A model generated the notes under the pieces. It searched no databases. It saw nothing but the letters and a program-made list of their open reading frames with translations, and was not told where the DNA came from. Shown here in pieces: positions 6,573-8,048 of a stretch of DNA of 8,048 nucleotides. The stretch is from Desulfobacteraceae bacterium. GTDB taxonomy: Bacteria; Desulfobacterota; DSM-4660; Desulfatiglandales; Desulfatiglandaceae. The stretch lies in assembly GCA_030642205.1 (NCBI GenBank), contig DAOWOF010000098.1, positions 1 to 8,048 of the forward strand, read 5' to 3'. Made by a program: the position numbers and the translations under genes. Within the stretch, counting starts at the first letter, position 1. The number at the start of each line of letters is the position of its first letter.

Positions 6573-7745
6573 TTACCATCCTTTTTCCATTATTAAATTA
6601 CAAATCACCCCGTCTCCACCAAGAGTATCTGTTATCCCGATTTTGGCGCCTTCAACTTGTCTTACTCCACACTCTCCCCTGAGTTGGTGGTATATCTCTG
6701 CAACCTGAGAAGGGCCTGTTGCTCCAATAGGATGGCCTTTTGATTTTAGGCCGCCGGAAACATTAATAGGAATTTTACCTCCAATCTTGGCTTCACCTTT
6801 TGCCCAGGCATCTCCTGCAGTGCCAAATTCGAAGAAGCCCAAACTCTCGGCTGCAATTATGCTCGCGATTGAAAAACAGTCATGAAGTTCGCAGACATCC
6901 ACATCATTGGGTGTAATACCAGCCATATCATAGGCCTGTTTAATGGATACCTCTCTTGACTTGATCCTGGGAAGATGATCCTTTTGAGAGCTCAACCTTC
7001 CTGATGAGGACTGACCTACTCCAGTAATATAAACGGGTTTATCAGTAAGTTCCTTTGCCTTTTCCTCTGATGCCAGAACAATAACTGCAGCTCCATCTGT
7101 AAAAGGACAACAGTCTAATAATTGAAGAGGCGAACATACCATGAAACCTTTTAATACATTCTCGACCGTAATCTCTTTTTTAAACTGGGCATTTGGATTA
7201 TGTATGCCATAAGCATGAGATTGGACTGATATATTAGCCATCTGTTCTTTAAGCTTCTCAAGGGGTACATTATAATGTTTTGAATATAGATGAGTTAACA
7301 TTCCAAACATTGCGGGGAAAGTCATTCCGGCAGGGTATTCATAATGACTATCAGTAAACATCGCAAATGTTCGGGTAGCAAGAGAAGTCCCAATGCTTGC
7401 CGCCCTTTCAACGCCTCCAACAAGAACCAGATCATAAAACCCTGACGCGATCCAGATAAAGGCATCCCTTACCGCCAGGGATCCGGAAGCACAGGCCCCT
7501 TCAAATCTGGTGGCCGGAACATTAAATGCCCCAATATCATTGGCCACATATGATTGAAGCATGGCCTGACCTTCAGAAAAATCACCAAGACAATTCCCCA
7601 AATTAAGGGCCTGAATATCTTTAGCCTTTATATTAGCCTCATTAATTGCATCCATTGCAGCCTCAGAGAAGAGTTCTACGGATGTCTTCTCAGTTGCAAA
7701 GGTAAATGGTGTATGTCCTGCTCCAACAATTGCTACTTTTTTCAA
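6573..7745 (-). CDS. Thiolase-family acyl-CoA acetyltransferase (SCP-x/BbsB type)
   Basis: A 390 aa full-length thiolase with a TTG start at 7745, supported by AGGAGG (7759-7754 on the + scale) 8 nt upstream. The nucleophilic cysteine is Cys85 in RFEGACASGS. His288 lies in ELHDCFS, the HDCF form typical of the SCP-x/non-classical branch. His338 lies in GGLKSKGHPIGATG. The C-terminus has TDTLGGDGV in place of the classical catalytic CxG motif. The N-terminal AIVGAGHTPF is the normal first strand. The likely reaction is reversible CoA-dependent cleavage of a 3-oxoacyl-CoA, or the reverse condensation. The downstream DUF35 gene makes a two-subunit enzyme likely, comparable to BbsAB benzoylsuccinyl-CoA thiolase. 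No other benzylsuccinate-pathway gene lies in the window, so the substrate is open. The name BbsB is not justified. Confidence 0.92.
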   Translation of the reverse strand: MKKVAIVGAGHTPFTFATEKTSVELFSEAAMDAINEANIKAKDIQALNLGNCLGDFSEGQAMLQSYVANDIGAFNVPATRFEGACASGSLAVRDAFIWIASGFYDLVLVGGVERAASIGTSLATRTFAMFTDSHYEYPAGMTFPAMFGMLTHLYSKHYNVPLEKLKEQMANISVQSHAYGIHNPNAQFKKEITVENVLKGFMVCSPLQLLDCCPFTDGAAVIVLASEEKAKELTDKPVYITGVGQSSSGRLSSQKDHLPRIKSREVSIKQAYDMAGITPNDVDVCELHDCFSIASIIAAESLGFFEFGTAGDAWAKGEAKIGGKIPINVSGGLKSKGHPIGATGPSQVAEIYHQLRGECGVRQVEGAKIGITDTLGGDGVICNLIMEKGW

Positions 7746-7753
7746 TATCCTTT

Positions 7754-7759
7754 CCTCCT
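7754..7759 (-). promoter_or_regulatory. Strong ribosome binding site deciding the TTG start of the thiolase
   Basis: On the - strand the sequence GAAAGGAGG lies 8 nt before the TTG at 7745. It matches the anti-Shine-Dalgarno very well. Together with the conserved N-terminal strand, it makes the rare TTG the true start; no nearby in-frame ATG gives a better fit. Confidence 0.75.
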
Positions 7760-7875
7760 TTCAAAAAAATATAAGTTCATGCAACAACTATGCGAACATT
7801 TAATCCTTTAAGATTATCAGCGTTTCCTCTTAAACTATGTACTTTATTGCAGAAGCTAAGCATCTCTGCCAATAT

Positions 7876-7919
7876 AAAGCAACACGTTTTCATAAACAAA
7901 TCCCTTGGATTGTTGCTTT
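7876..7919. repeat. 9-bp inverted repeat in the thiolase leader region
   Basis: AAAGCAACA (7876-7884) and TGTTGCTTT (7911-7919) are perfectly complementary with a 26-nt loop. On the + strand the second arm runs into further T residues (terminator-like). On the - strand it would lie in the long 5' leader of the thiolase transcript and could be an RNA structure or attenuator. No known riboswitch motif is recognised. Confidence 0.35.
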
Positions 7920-7941
7920 TTAGGGTATTTTGCTATTATCC

Positions 7942-7957
7942 ATATCTCTTGAGATAT
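7942..7957. promoter_or_regulatory. Operator-like palindrome upstream of the thiolase
   Basis: ATATCTC and GAGATAT are perfect inverted 7-mers separated by TT, the size and form of a dimeric repressor site. It lies downstream of the possible - strand promoter near 7989-8018. It also overlaps a + strand TATAAT (7955-7960) that has no clear -35 box. The regulator is unknown. Confidence 0.3.
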
Positions 7958-7973
7958 AATACGAAAAATACAT

Positions 7974-8018
7974 ATCATATTTGATTTAATTATTCATCTT
8001 ATTTGATATGCCTTGCAA
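7974..8018 (-). promoter_or_regulatory. Possible thiolase promoter with two direct repeats
   Basis: On the - strand, TTGCAA (8018-8013) and AATAAT (7994-7989) are separated by 18 nt, matching 4/6 and 5/6 positions of the sigma-70 boxes. Two near-identical 12-mers, ATCTTATTTGAT (7996-8007) and ATCATATTTGAT (7974-7985) on the + strand, are 22 nt apart, two helix turns. They cover the spacer and the expected start region. This suggests a regulated promoter with a leader over 200 nt long. The -35 match is weak. Confidence 0.3.
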
Positions 8019-8024
8019 AAGAAT

Positions 8025-8048
8025 AAAGGGGTCAGGCCTGGATATTTG
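8025..8048. repeat. Possible edge of a RAYT/REP-associated repeat
   Basis: The last bases, AAAGGGGTCAGGCCTGG and following, contain the palindrome CAGGCCTG. From memory, they resemble the GGGGTCAGG sequence often found next to REP-associated (IS200-like, Y1) transposase genes in Desulfobacterota. No transposase is inside the window, so this rests on resemblance of a short stretch at the edge. The remainder of 7746-8048 contains no credible gene. Confidence 0.35.

Noticed and set aside
7955..7960. Consensus TATAAT on the + strand as a promoter pointing out of the window
   Set aside because: No acceptable -35 box at 16-18 nt and no gene visible downstream; it may be part of the AT-rich palindrome.
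7554..7984. Two short + strand open frames near the thiolase start
   Set aside because: The first is largely antisense to the thiolase and the second lies over the repeats; neither has a ribosome binding site or recognisable protein pattern.
1..8048. tRNA, rRNA and CRISPR arrays
   Set aside because: No cloverleaf, rRNA-like stretch or regularly spaced repeat series was seen on either strand by eye.

Overview
The window looks like a moderately AT-rich chromosomal segment from an anaerobic, metabolically versatile bacterium. Desulfobacterota (a sulfate reducer or syntroph) is my best guess. The guess rests on gene families: a PAS protein ending in a CxxC/CxxC module, a DUF362 protein with a cysteine-bearing C-terminus, and a thiolase paired with a DUF35 Zn-ribbon/OB-fold protein. 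No rRNA or other phylogenetic marker is present, so it remains an inference.

Layout. (1) 1-2056, + strand: two signalling genes. The first is a hybrid histidine kinase cut by the left edge; its PAS domain stops halfway and runs straight into the phospho-acceptor helix. The second is a small soluble PAS protein with a C-terminal four-cysteine module. (2) 2253-5890, + strand: a likely operon starting from a strong extended -10 promoter. It encodes a DUF362 protein, a 69-75 aa acyl-carrier-protein-like protein whose expected phosphopantetheine serine is a lysine, and a 663 aa AsnB-type glutamine amidotransferase. (3) 5891-6154: a convergent intergenic region with a perfect 13-bp hairpin followed by T residues, probably the end of the asnB transcript. 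(4) 7745-6155, - strand: a SCP-x/BbsB-type thiolase with a TTG start and a strong Shine-Dalgarno, followed 10 nt later by its DUF35 partner. (5) 7746-8048: a gene-free region with direct and inverted repeats around a possible thiolase promoter, ending in a sequence that resembles a repeat found beside REP-associated transposases.

How the genes may work together. The thiolase and DUF35 protein are probably one enzyme performing a CoA-thioester cleavage or condensation, as in fatty- or aromatic-acid beta-oxidation. The DUF362/ACP-like/AsnB set is the least explained part: an amide-forming enzyme encoded next to a carrier-like protein that apparently cannot carry a prosthetic group. The kinase has its own receiver domain. 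The link between the signalling genes and the metabolic genes is adjacency only.
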